Below, piece after piece: positions 33,103 to 42,928 of a stretch of DNA of 64,000 nucleotides. The first letter of the stretch is position 1; each line of letters starts with the position of its first letter. The translations under genes and the position numbers were made by a program. The stretch comes from Mesorhizobium terrae (GTDB lineage: Bacteria; Pseudomonadota; Alphaproteobacteria; Rhizobiales; Rhizobiaceae): NCBI RefSeq assembly GCF_008727715.1, contig NZ_CP044218.1, forward strand, positions 1,922,001-1,986,000. Reading direction: 5' to 3'. Below the pieces are notes generated by a model. The model was not told the DNA's origin and made no database searches. It saw nothing but the letters and a program-made list of their open reading frames with translations.

Positions 33103-33176
33103 TCGGTAGTCGGTCTTCGGCAGTCGGCAATCGGAAAATGAACCGACTGCCTATTGCCGACTGCCCATTGCCTAAC
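33103..33176. repeat. Heptad repeat array between sucD and sucA
   Basis: Five consecutive 7-mers of the form TCGGNNN run from 33103 to 33137 (TCGGTAG, TCGGTCT, TCGGCAG, TCGGCAA, TCGGAAA). After a four-base spacer, five 7-mers of inverted sense follow to 33176 (ACCGACT, GCCTATT, GCCGACT, GCCCATT, GCCTAAC), overlapping the sucD stop. The transcript could fold into a long imperfect hairpin. Similar 7-base periodic tracts are known in rhizobial intergenic DNA. Confidence 0.7.
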
Positions 33177-34074
33177 CCTTGATCGCCTCGACCAGCGTCG
33201 TGCCGAGACGCGCCGGCGATGGCGATACGCGGATGCCCGCGGATTCCATCGCGGCGATCTTGTCTTCCGCGCCGCCCTTGCCGCCCGAGATCACCGCGCC
33301 GGCGTGACCCATGGTGCGGCCAGCGGGCGCCGTGCGGCCGGCGATGAAACCGGCCATCGGCTTCTTGCGGCCGCGCTTGGCCTCGTCCTTGAGGAACTGC
33401 GCGGCGTCTTCCTCGGCCGAGCCGCCGATCTCGCCGATCATGATGATCGACTTGGTCTCGTCGTCGGCGAGGAACATCTCCAGCACGTCGATGAACTCGG
33501 TGCCCTTGACCGGGTCGCCGCCGATGCCGACCGCGGTGGTCTGGCCGAGGCCGACATTGGTGGTCTGGAACACCGCCTCATAGGTAAGCGTTCCCGAGCG
33601 CGAAACAACGCCCACCGAACCCTTCTTGAAGATGTTGCCGGGCATGATGCCGATCTTGCACTGCTCAGGCGTCAGGATGCCGGGGCAGTTCGGGCCGAGC
33701 AGCCGCGACTTCGACTTTTCCAGGCGCGCCTTGACGCGCACCATGTCCATCACCGGGATGCCCTCGGTGATGCAGACGATGAACGGGATCTCGGCCTCGA
33801 TGGCCTCGATGATGGCTTCGGCCGCGCCCGCCGGCGGCACATAGACGACCGAGGCGGTGGCGCCGGTCCTCTCCTTGCCTTCGGCGACCGACGCGAAGAT
33901 CGGCAAGGCCTCGCCCTTGGCGCCGGTCCAGGTCTCGCCACCCTTCTTGGGGTGGATGCCGCCGACCATCTGCGTGCCGTAATAGGCCAGCGCCTGCTCG
34001 GTGTGGAAGGTGCCGGTCTTGCCGGTCAGGCCCTGGACCAGGACTTTGGTGTTCTTGTCGACGAGAATGGACAT
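33172..34074 (-). CDS. sucD: Succinyl-CoA synthetase alpha subunit
   Basis: With SucC it interconverts succinyl-CoA and succinate with phosphorylation of a nucleotide. At 300 residues it contains the CoA-binding Rossmann start ([28 protein letters not shown]), [21 protein letters not shown] and [35 protein letters not shown]. The phosphohistidine is in [18 protein letters not shown]. The start is ATG 34074; a TTG six bases upstream is less likely. It is separated from sucC by the DUF1579-like gene. Confidence 0.97.
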   Translation of the reverse strand: MSILVDKNTKVLVQGLTGKTGTFHTEQALAYYGTQMVGGIHPKKGGETWTGAKGEALPIFASVAEGKERTGATASVVYVPPAGAAEAIIEAIEAEIPFIVCITEGIPVMDMVRVKARLEKSKSRLLGPNCPGILTPEQCKIGIMPGNIFKKGSVGVVSRSGTLTYEAVFQTTNVGLGQTTAVGIGGDPVKGTEFIDVLEMFLADDETKSIIMIGEIGGSAEEDAAQFLKDEAKRGRKKPMAGFIAGRTAPAGRTMGHAGAVISGGKGGAEDKIAAMESAGIRVSPSPARLGTTLVEAIKG

Positions 34075-34085
34075 GCCCAACCTTT

Positions 34086-34583
34086 TTACGAGAGGGTGAT
34101 GGAGGAAGGCGAAACGCGCCGGTAGACGCCGTTCACCATGTCTTGCCAGATGTCGCTGCCGGCGGCCTTGAATTCGAGGCGCATGCGGTAGCTGTCGGGA
34201 GTATCGAAGCGATAGGTTGTCCGCGCGGCGCCGCGCGGCGAGCTTTTCACCAAAGCCAGTCCGGTGTCGCCCCAGGTTCCGGTTGCCGGCTCAGCCGGCA
34301 CGAAGCCCATCGTATCGAACTGGTGCATGGTGCAGGTGGCGTTCGGCTGGTCGACGCCGAAGATGTTGTGCGAAGCGAAGGACGTCTTGCCGTCGCGAGC
34401 CTGGCGATAGCGCTGCATCACGAACAGGCCGCCGAACTCGGCTTGCGCGGTAACCTCGGCGGTTGCCGAACCGGCTGGCGCCCATTGCGTGGCCGAAATC
34501 TCCTCCTCGCCATGCCACGCGCCAACCAGCGCCTGGAGGCGCTGGTGGTCGGGTGACAGGGTTGGGGAAGACGCCGTGTTCAT
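34086..34583 (-). CDS. DUF1579-like protein between sucC and sucD
   Basis: A 165-residue protein starting [42 protein letters not shown] followed by a strand-rich barrel ([43 protein letters not shown]) is typical of DUF1579 and related lipocalin-like barrels, which may bind small hydrophobic ligands. It is placed between the two subunits of succinyl-CoA synthetase, 11 bp before sucD and 25 bp after sucC, so it must be expressed with them. The function is unknown; any link to the enzyme is inference. Confidence 0.8.
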   Translation of the reverse strand: MNTASSPTLSPDHQRLQALVGAWHGEEEISATQWAPAGSATAEVTAQAEFGGLFVMQRYRQARDGKTSFASHNIFGVDQPNATCTMHQFDTMGFVPAEPATGTWGDTGLALVKSSPRGAARTTYRFDTPDSYRMRLEFKAAGSDIWQDMVNGVYRRVSPSSITLS

Positions 34584-34608
34584 GGTCAAAGCCGCTTTAA
34601 CGCCGCGC

Positions 34609-35805
34609 TCAGCCCTTCTTGACCGCGGCGACGATCTTCTTTGCCGCATCGTCGAGATCGTCGGCCGAGGTGACGTTCAGGCCGCTCTCGTTGATGATCT
34701 TCTTGCCCAGCTCGGCATTGGTGCCTTCCAGGCGCACCACCAGCGGCACTTTCAGGCCGACTTCCTTGACCGCGGCGATGACGCCCTCGGCGATGACATC
34801 GCATTTCATGATGCCGCCGAAGATGTTGATGAGGATGCCCTCGACCGCCGGGTCCTTGGTGATGATCTTGAAGGCGGCCGTGACCTTTTCCTTCGAAGCG
34901 CCGCCGCCGACGTCGAGGAAGTTGGCGGGCTCGGCACCGTAGAGCTTGATGATGTCCATCGTGGCCATGGCGAGGCCGGCGCCGTTGACCATGCAGCCGA
35001 TATTGCCGTCGAGCGCAACATAGGCGAGGTCGTATTTCGACGCCTCGATTTCCTTCTCGTCCTCTTCGCTGGTGTCGCGCAGCTCGACGATGTCGGCGTG
35101 GCGGAACAAAGCGTTGTTGTCGAACGACACCTTGGCGTCGAGCACGCGCAGGCGGCCGCTTTTCATGACGATCAGCGGGTTGACCTCGAGCAGGCTCATG
35201 TCCTTCTCGACGAAGGCCTTGTAGAGGATCGGGAACAGCGTTTCGCCGTCCTTGGCCGCGTCGCCCGAAAGCTTCAGCGCAGCGTTGAGCTTGGCGACGT
35301 CGGCAGCGGTAACGCCGGCCTCCGGATCGATCGCAACCGTGATGATCTTCTCCGGCGTGTCGTGGGCAACGGTCTCGATGTCCATGCCGCCTTCGGTCGA
35401 AACGACGAAGGCGACGCGGCCGACCGAGCGGTCGACCAGGATCGACAGATAGAGCTCGCGGTCGATGTCGGCGCCGTCCTCGATATAGAGGCGGTTGACC
35501 TGCTTGCCGGCGGGGCCGGTCTGCTTGGTCACCAGAGTGTGGCCGAGCATCTCGTTGACGTTGGTGACAACCTCGGCGATCGACTTGGCGAGACGCACGC
35601 CGCCCTTGGCGTCGGCGGACAGTTCCTTGAACTTGCCCTTGCCGCGACCGCCGGCATGGATCTGGCTCTTCACCACATAAAGCGGCCCGGGCAGGCGCTT
35701 GGCGGCAGCCTCGGCATCCGCCGCCTGGAACACCGGCACGCCCTCGGCGACCGGCGCTCCGAAACCCTTCAGAACCTGCTTGGCCTGATATTCGTGGATG
35801 TTCAT
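34609..35805 (-). CDS. sucC: Succinyl-CoA synthetase beta subunit
   Basis: A 398-residue ATP-grasp subunit that binds the nucleotide and succinate. It opens with the family start [26 protein letters not shown], followed by [20 protein letters not shown] (nucleotide binding), [12 protein letters not shown] and [25 protein letters not shown], then [22 protein letters not shown] and [18 protein letters not shown] in the subunit interface. It follows mdh closely on the same strand, so both are expected in one transcript. Confidence 0.97.
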   Translation of the reverse strand: MNIHEYQAKQVLKGFGAPVAEGVPVFQAADAEAAAKRLPGPLYVVKSQIHAGGRGKGKFKELSADAKGGVRLAKSIAEVVTNVNEMLGHTLVTKQTGPAGKQVNRLYIEDGADIDRELYLSILVDRSVGRVAFVVSTEGGMDIETVAHDTPEKIITVAIDPEAGVTAADVAKLNAALKLSGDAAKDGETLFPILYKAFVEKDMSLLEVNPLIVMKSGRLRVLDAKVSFDNNALFRHADIVELRDTSEEDEKEIEASKYDLAYVALDGNIGCMVNGAGLAMATMDIIKLYGAEPANFLDVGGGASKEKVTAAFKIITKDPAVEGILINIFGGIMKCDVIAEGVIAAVKEVGLKVPLVVRLEGTNAELGKKIINESGLNVTSADDLDDAAKKIVAAVKKG

Positions 35806-35820
35806 CGGAACGTTCCTCGC

Positions 35821-37233
<1,413 letters not shown>

Positions 37234-38649
37234 ATGGCGATGTTCCTCACCGCACTGCATCTTTTGCTCTTTTTGGCCGTGACATTGCGCGTGTTGGCGC
37301 GCTCGGACATGCTGCCGACGACACGAGTGGCGTGGATCCTGGTTTTGCTGGTCGTGCCCGCTTTCGGCCTGTTGCTCTATTTCTTCGTCGGCGAGGTCAA
37401 TTTCCGCGGTCCCGCCCGCGCCGCCCACACCGCCGCCGAAACGGCAACCCGGTCGTTCGTGATTGCCAGCGGAGAGAGGCCGGACCTTGGCCGCTTCGGC
37501 GTCGCCAGCGGCTTTGCCACTTCAATCAACGGTTTCGGTGCGACCGAGGGCAACAAGGGCGAACTCCTGGACAGTCCTGCCGGTGCCAGGGCGCGCATGA
37601 TCGAGGACTTCGACAATGCCAGGGAAAACATCTGCGTCCTTTATTACATCTGGCTCGATGACGGCACGGGACGCGCGGTAGCGGACGCGCTGATCAGGGC
37701 AGCCAAACGCGGCGTGCGCTGCAAGGCCATGGTCGATGCGGTCGGATCGCGCGCCTTCATCGAGAGCGAGACCTGCGCCTGGCTGCAGGCCGCCGGCGTC
37801 GAAACCACGGTCGCGTTGCCGCTCGGCAATCCGCTGAAGACCATGTTCCAGCGTCGCCTCGATCTGCGCAATCACCGCAAGATCACCGTGATCGACGACA
37901 GGATCCTGCATTGCGGAAGCCAGAACTGCGCCGACGCTGAATTTCGCGTGAAGCCGAACTTCGCGCCATGGGTGGATGTCATGGTCCGCTTCGAAGGACC
38001 GGTCGTGCACCAGATGCACCTTCTGTTCGCGCAAGACTGGCTGAGCGACCGCCCCAACGAGCTGATGCATTTCGACAGGGTCGTCAAACCCATGCCCGGC
38101 GGCTTCGTCGCCCAAACGGTGGGCACCGGGCCGAACGTCAAACATGGCGTCACCGCGCAATTGTTTTCGCGCCTCATCTACGAGGCCCGCAGCGAACTGA
38201 TCGTCTCGACGCCCTATTTCGTGCCGGGCGAAACGGTGTGCGAGGCGCTGACGAGTGCCGCGCAATCCGGCGTGGCGGTGACGCTGATCCTGCCGCGTCG
38301 CAACGATTCCGGTTTTGTCCGGAATGCCAGCCGTTCGTACTATCCACGTCTGGTCGCCGCCGGCGTCAGGATCGCGGAATATAATGGCGGCCTGCTGCAT
38401 TCCAAGACGCTGACCATCGACGGCGAGACGGCCTTTCTCGGCTCGTCCAACATGGATATCCGCAGCTTCGACCTGAATTTCGAAAACGACATCCTGTTCA
38501 CCGACAGGGTGCTGACCGGCAAAATCCGCGAACGGCAGATGGCCTATCTGGCGGACTCGACACCGGTCGATCCGGCCGGGGTAAAGGCGTGGTCGATCCC
38601 GCGGCGCATCTGGTTCAACGCCTTCGCGATCGTCGGACCGATCTTGTAA
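37234..38649 (+). CDS. cls: Cardiolipin synthase (phospholipase D family)
   Basis: A 471-residue inner-membrane enzyme that joins two phosphatidylglycerols into cardiolipin and glycerol. Two N-terminal helices (residues 3-22 and 32-52) anchor it. Two HKD motifs are present: HRKITVID from H214 and HSKTLTID from H389. The phrase DMLPTTRVAWILVLLVVPAFGLLLYFFVGE is typical of Cls. Start 37234 (MAMFL) is chosen because it begins at the first membrane helix; an in-frame start 45 bp upstream would add a polar stretch. Confidence 0.93.
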   Translation: MAMFLTALHLLLFLAVTLRVLARSDMLPTTRVAWILVLLVVPAFGLLLYFFVGEVNFRGPARAAHTAAETATRSFVIASGERPDLGRFGVASGFATSINGFGATEGNKGELLDSPAGARARMIEDFDNARENICVLYYIWLDDGTGRAVADALIRAAKRGVRCKAMVDAVGSRAFIESETCAWLQAAGVETTVALPLGNPLKTMFQRRLDLRNHRKITVIDDRILHCGSQNCADAEFRVKPNFAPWVDVMVRFEGPVVHQMHLLFAQDWLSDRPNELMHFDRVVKPMPGGFVAQTVGTGPNVKHGVTAQLFSRLIYEARSELIVSTPYFVPGETVCEALTSAAQSGVAVTLILPRRNDSGFVRNASRSYYPRLVAAGVRIAEYNGGLLHSKTLTIDGETAFLGSSNMDIRSFDLNFENDILFTDRVLTGKIRERQMAYLADSTPVDPAGVKAWSIPRRIWFNAFAIVGPIL

Positions 38650-38678
38650 AATCCGCCTATCTGCCCCGGGTTGGCGCG

Positions 38679-39872
38679 CTAGGAGAGAGCGGACGGTGCG
38701 GGCTGCAAGGCGTGCCGGTCCTTCCAGTCGTCCAGCCAATCCTTGCTCTGCATCTCGATCAGCCGCGAGGCGGTGCGGTCGAATTCGAAGGCTTCGGTGA
38801 CGCCGGCACGACCGGCATAAAGCTTTTCCGGCGAGGCCTCCGCGCTCATCACCACGCGCTTTTTCGTATCGTAAAGCGTGTCCACCAGGAGGATGAAACG
38901 CTTGGTCGGGTTGCGGCGGGTCTGGTCGAGCATCGGCACATGGTCGATGAAGATCGTGTCGAACCGTTGCGCGATCGCCAGATAGTCGCGTGCGCCGAGC
39001 GGCGCGTCGCACAGTTCCGCGAAGGTGAAGCGGGCATTGGCGCCCACCGCGCGGGGAACCGCGACGTGCCGGCCCTTGATCGGAATGTCCAGGGGTGCCG
39101 CGACATGGCCGTGGGTGACGGCATGCCAGGTATCATCCATCCGACGGTCGGTGTCGGCTTCCAGCGGGGTCATATAGACCGGCATGCGCGAAAGCTTTTC
39201 CAGCCGGTAGTCCGTATCGGAATCCAGCGTCACCACATCGGCATGCCGTTCGAGGATCGCGATGAAGGGCAGGAAAAGCTGGCGGTTCAAGCCATCGCGG
39301 TAGAGGTCTCGCGGCGCGACATTGGAGGTGGCGATCAGCACGACGCCGTTGGCGAACAGCGCCGAAAACAGCCTGGACAGGATCATGGCGTCGGCGATGT
39401 CGGTGACGCTGAACTCGTCAAAGCACAGCACCCACGATTCTTCGGCCAGCGCTTTGGCCACCGGCGGGATCGGGTCGTCTTCCTTGACGGTGCCTTCCTT
39501 GCGGGCCTGCCGGTGCTTCTGGATGCGGTCCTGCACGTCCGCCATGAAGTCGTTGAAATGGACGCGCCGCTTGCGCCTGACCGGCAGAAGCTCAAAGAAG
39601 ATGTCCATCAGCATCGTCTTGCCACGGCCGACGCCGCCGTGGACGTAAAGGCCTTTCACGGCCGTCGGTGCGCGGGGCCGCTTGGCGAACAGCCAGCCCA
39701 GCGCACTGGATTTTTGCGCCAGCCGCTTGTCGGCGATCTCGTCGACGAGGCGGTCGAGCCGCCCGACGATGCGCTCCTGCGCCGGGTCGCGCGACACGGC
39801 GCCGGTTTCGACCAGATGATCGTAGCGCTGCCTGACGGTCACATGGGTCTGGAGGCCGTCACGCACATGCAT
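38679..39872 (-). CDS. zapE: AFG1-like ATPase ZapE
   Basis: A 397-residue AAA-type ATPase. In E. coli ZapE associates with the Z-ring under stress; mitochondrial AFG1 handles respiratory chain proteins. Walker A is GGVGRGKT at 79-86, followed by MLMDIFFELLPVRRKRRVHFNDFMADVQDRIQKHR, Walker B in WVLCFDEFSVTDIADAMILSRLF, and VLIATSNVAPRDLYRDGLNRQLFLPFI. These are the AFG1/ZapE hallmarks. It is convergent with cls. In many rhizobia zapE sits upstream of mdh, so its proximity to the TCA operon is normal. Confidence 0.95.
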   Translation of the reverse strand: MHVRDGLQTHVTVRQRYDHLVETGAVSRDPAQERIVGRLDRLVDEIADKRLAQKSSALGWLFAKRPRAPTAVKGLYVHGGVGRGKTMLMDIFFELLPVRRKRRVHFNDFMADVQDRIQKHRQARKEGTVKEDDPIPPVAKALAEESWVLCFDEFSVTDIADAMILSRLFSALFANGVVLIATSNVAPRDLYRDGLNRQLFLPFIAILERHADVVTLDSDTDYRLEKLSRMPVYMTPLEADTDRRMDDTWHAVTHGHVAAPLDIPIKGRHVAVPRAVGANARFTFAELCDAPLGARDYLAIAQRFDTIFIDHVPMLDQTRRNPTKRFILLVDTLYDTKKRVVMSAEASPEKLYAGRAGVTEAFEFDRTASRLIEMQSKDWLDDWKDRHALQPAPSALS

Positions 39873-39912
39873 GGGGTCTGGTCACCGGATAGGGATTGGA
39901 AGAACGCCTATC

Positions 39913-40452
39913 CTATCTGGAAAGCGAGATCGGCTGGCCATTCGAGGTCTGGCCGTCGAACTTGGTCGGGCTGGAGGAATAGAGCCTGGCCAGCGTGCCG
40001 CCGTCCTGATCGAAGAGGGTCAACTGCTTGCCGGCGACGTTCCACGACTTGACGTTGTCGATGGGCGGCGGGCAGCGCAGCGGGCCGGCGCGATAACCCT
40101 GGCCGAATTTGGTCTGCGGTGTCGCCACCTTGCAGCTCTGGCCGGCGACCGAGGCGCTCCACACGCCGGCGATGGCCGAGGCGGTGAGGTCAGGCGCGTT
40201 GGCCGGAGGCTGGCCGCCGCCTGGCGGCAGCGAAGCGACCTGGGTGCCACCCGGCGCGGTCGGGAACTTGGAGGCGTCCGTCGCAGCCGGAGCGGCCGGA
40301 GGCGGCAACTGGCTGGAGGACACGGTGCCCGAAGGCTGCGGCTCGAGCGGTGCGGGCTTTGAATCTTCCGAGCCAAAACGCGTGCTGGTACAGCCGCTGG
40401 CAAGGAGCGCGGCAAGGGATACGGCTACGAGACCGGATCTCGAAAGAATCAT
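39913..40452 (-). CDS. omp19: Omp19-type outer-membrane lipoprotein (AprI/Inh inhibitor fold)
   Basis: A 179-residue lipoprotein homologous to Brucella Omp19. The lipobox is LASGC (C21), after the hydrophobic stretch SGLVAVSLAALLASG. A Pro/Ser-rich linker leads to the conserved domain: APDLTASAIAGVWSASVAGQ, then SCKVATPQTKFGQGYRAGPL, then RCPPPIDNVKSWNVAGKQLTLFDQDGGTLARLYSS. This is the AprI/Inh protease-inhibitor barrel with a disulfide between the two Cys. In Brucella, Omp19 inhibits host proteases; in a soil or symbiotic relative the role may be protection in the plant or soil environment. Confidence 0.92.
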   Translation of the reverse strand: MILSRSGLVAVSLAALLASGCTSTRFGSEDSKPAPLEPQPSGTVSSSQLPPPAAPAATDASKFPTAPGGTQVASLPPGGGQPPANAPDLTASAIAGVWSASVAGQSCKVATPQTKFGQGYRAGPLRCPPPIDNVKSWNVAGKQLTLFDQDGGTLARLYSSSPTKFDGQTSNGQPISLSR

Positions 40453-40732
40453 GGCAACCTCCGCGGCCCGCTACGGGCGCCGTCCAACGAAATGCACGCC
40501 CCACCAAAACGGCGAAGACGGCAGAATTTCAACCCGATATGGTTAAAATAGGGTTTGCGCCGGCGTCTGTTGCAATTTTATCGCAGGTGGATGTGGTGGG
40601 GCGGCGGTGCGACAGGCGCCTGTCCGGCCTCGCATCTTCGCATCGCCTGACAGCGCCAATCCTTTGCCGCACTGGTAATTTCCGGCTGTTTCCGCCATAT
40701 AGCGCCAAACAGACACGGAAACGCGGAACGCA

Positions 40733-41614
40733 ATGGCTGGCGCGGCCCCCTTCGCCAAGATGAACGGCATCGGCAACGAGATCATCGTTGCCGATATGCG
40801 TGGCCGTGCAGAGCGGGTGAGCGCTGCCGCAGCGCTTGCGCTGAACGCCGATCCGGCGACGCGTTTCGACCAGATCATGGCCATCCACGACGCCAGGACG
40901 CCGGGCACCGCCTATTTCGTCGACATTCTGAATTCCGACGGGTCGTCAGCGCAGGCCTGCGGCAACGGCATGCGCTGCGTGGTGCAGGCACTGGCCGCCG
41001 AAACCGGCGAGACGGTCTTCACCTTCGAGACGGTCGCCGGCATCCTGAACGCCAAGCAGCATCAGGACGGGTCGATTTCCGTCGACATGGGCATGCCGCG
41101 TTTCGGCTGGCAGGAAATCCCGCTGGCGGAAGAATTTCGCGACACCCGCATGATCGAGTTGCAGATCGGCCCGATCGACGCGCCGGTGCTGCATTCGCCT
41201 TCTGTGGTCTCGATGGGCAATCCGCATGCCATCTTCTGGGTCGACCGTGACGTCTGGAGCTATGAGCTCGAGCGATTCGGCCCGATGCTGGAAAACCATC
41301 CGATGTTTCCGGAGCGCGCCAACATCACCATTGCCCAGGTGACGTCGCCGGACAGCATGATCATCCGCACCTGGGAACGCGGCGCCGGCCTGACCAGGGC
41401 TTGCGGTTCGGCCGCCTGCGCGGCTGCGGTCGCTGGCGCGCGCACCAAGCGCACCGGCCGCAGCGTCGAACTGACAGCTCCCGGCGGCAAGCTCACTGTC
41501 GAGTGGCGCGACGACGATCACGTCATCCTGACCGGTCCGGCCGAATGGGAATTTTCCGGCAGCTTCGACCCGGCCACCGGCACCTGGGCGCGCGACACCG
41601 AGAGCGCCGCCTGA
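40733..41614 (+). CDS. dapF: Diaminopimelate epimerase
   Basis: DapF converts LL- to meso-diaminopimelate for lysine and peptidoglycan. It uses two cysteines as acid and base: C76 in ACGNGMRC and C224 in [12 protein letters not shown]. The N-terminal [18 protein letters not shown] and the [10 protein letters not shown] signature are present. At 293 residues it is complete. It begins a rightward run, with mtaB starting in its stop codon and ftsY just after. Omp19 is divergent across 280 bp. Confidence 0.97.
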   Translation: MAGAAPFAKMNGIGNEIIVADMRGRAERVSAAAALALNADPATRFDQIMAIHDARTPGTAYFVDILNSDGSSAQACGNGMRCVVQALAAETGETVFTFETVAGILNAKQHQDGSISVDMGMPRFGWQEIPLAEEFRDTRMIELQIGPIDAPVLHSPSVVSMGNPHAIFWVDRDVWSYELERFGPMLENHPMFPERANITIAQVTSPDSMIIRTWERGAGLTRACGSAACAAAVAGARTKRTGRSVELTAPGGKLTVEWRDDDHVILTGPAEWEFSGSFDPATGTWARDTESAA

Positions 41615-42915
41615 TGTCCGCAACGTCTGCCAGTGGGATCGAGGTCGTCACCTTCGGCTGCCGGCTCAACACCTATGAATCCGAGGTGATGCGCCGCGAA
41701 GCCGAAAGCGCCGGCCTCGGCGCGCTGAAGGGCGGCGCCATCATCTTCAATACCTGCGCCGTCACCGGCGAGGCAGTACGGCAGGCCAAGCAGTCGATCC
41801 GCAAGGCGCGCCGTGAGCACCCGGAAGCCCGTATCATCGTTACCGGCTGCGCCGCCCAGACCAAGCCGCAGGATTTCTCGGCGATGAGCGAGGTCGACCT
41901 CGTGCTCGGCAACGAGGAAAAGCTCAAGGCGCATAATTACCGCGCCCTGCCGGATTTCGGCGTCAACGATTTCGAGAAGGCGCGCGTCAACGACATCATG
42001 TCGGTGAAGGAAACGGCCTCGCATATGGTCGATGCCATCGAGGGCCGCGCGCGCGCCTTCGTGCAGGTGCAGAACGGCTGCGACCACCGCTGCACCTTCT
42101 GCATCATCCCCTACGGTCGCGGCAATTCGCGCTCGGTGCCAATGGGCGCCGTGGTCGAGCAGATCAAGCGCCTGGCCGGCAACGGCTATGCCGAGATCGT
42201 GCTTTCCGGCGTCGACATGACCAGCTACGGCGCCGACCTGCCGGGCGCGCCGCGATTGGGCAAGCTGGTGAAAACCATCCTACGTCAGGTGCCGGACGTG
42301 AAGCGGCTGAGGTTGTCGTCTATCGATTCGATCGAGGCCGACGAGGACCTTCTGGAAGCCGTCGCCACCGAACACCGGTTGATGCCGCACCTGCATTTGT
42401 CGCTGCAGTCGGGCGACGACATGATCCTGAAGCGCATGAAGCGGCGGCATCTGCGCGACCAGTCGATCCGGTTCTGCGAGGATGTGCGCAAACTCAGGCC
42501 CGGCATCGTTTTCGGCGCCGACATCATCGCCGGTTTTCCGACCGAGACGGACGAGATGTTCGAAAACTCGCTGAAGATCGTCGAGGAATGCGGCCTCACC
42601 CATCTGCACGTCTTCCCGTTCAGCCCGCGCGAAGGCACGCCGGCGGCACGCATGCCGCCAGTGCGGCGCGAGGTGGTGAAGAGCCGAGCGGCCAGGCTGC
42701 GGGCGGCCGGCGAGGCTGCCTATACCCGGCATCTGGCCGGGCTTTCCGGGACGACGCAATCCATCCTCATCGAGCGCGAGGGCCTTGGCCGCACCGAAGG
42801 GTTCACCCTGGCGGCGATTGCCGCCGGCCAACCCGGCGAGATCATCGAGGCCATGGTCACCGGCCATGACGGCGCCAGGCTGGAAGCCGCGCCACTGACC
42901 GCGCGCGCGGCCTGA
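41614..42915 (+). CDS. mtaB: tRNA t6A37 methylthiotransferase MtaB
   Basis: A 433-residue radical-SAM enzyme that adds a methylthio group to t6A37 in ANN-decoding tRNAs. The N-terminal UPF0004 cluster ligands are C16 (TFGCRLNTYES), C48 and C79; the radical-SAM cluster is C156, C160 and C163 in NGCDHRCTFCIIPYGRG. LQSGDDMILKRMKRRH and DIIAGFPTETDEMFENS are typical. TFGCRLN and the missing long TRAM features place it with MtaB, not MiaB. Its ATG shares a base with the dapF stop (TGATG). Confidence 0.95.
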   Translation: MSATSASGIEVVTFGCRLNTYESEVMRREAESAGLGALKGGAIIFNTCAVTGEAVRQAKQSIRKARREHPEARIIVTGCAAQTKPQDFSAMSEVDLVLGNEEKLKAHNYRALPDFGVNDFEKARVNDIMSVKETASHMVDAIEGRARAFVQVQNGCDHRCTFCIIPYGRGNSRSVPMGAVVEQIKRLAGNGYAEIVLSGVDMTSYGADLPGAPRLGKLVKTILRQVPDVKRLRLSSIDSIEADEDLLEAVATEHRLMPHLHLSLQSGDDMILKRMKRRHLRDQSIRFCEDVRKLRPGIVFGADIIAGFPTETDEMFENSLKIVEECGLTHLHVFPFSPREGTPAARMPPVRREVVKSRAARLRAAGEAAYTRHLAGLSGTTQSILIEREGLGRTEGFTLAAIAAGQPGEIIEAMVTGHDGARLEAAPLTARAA

Positions 42916-42928
42916 AACGAGCGAACGC

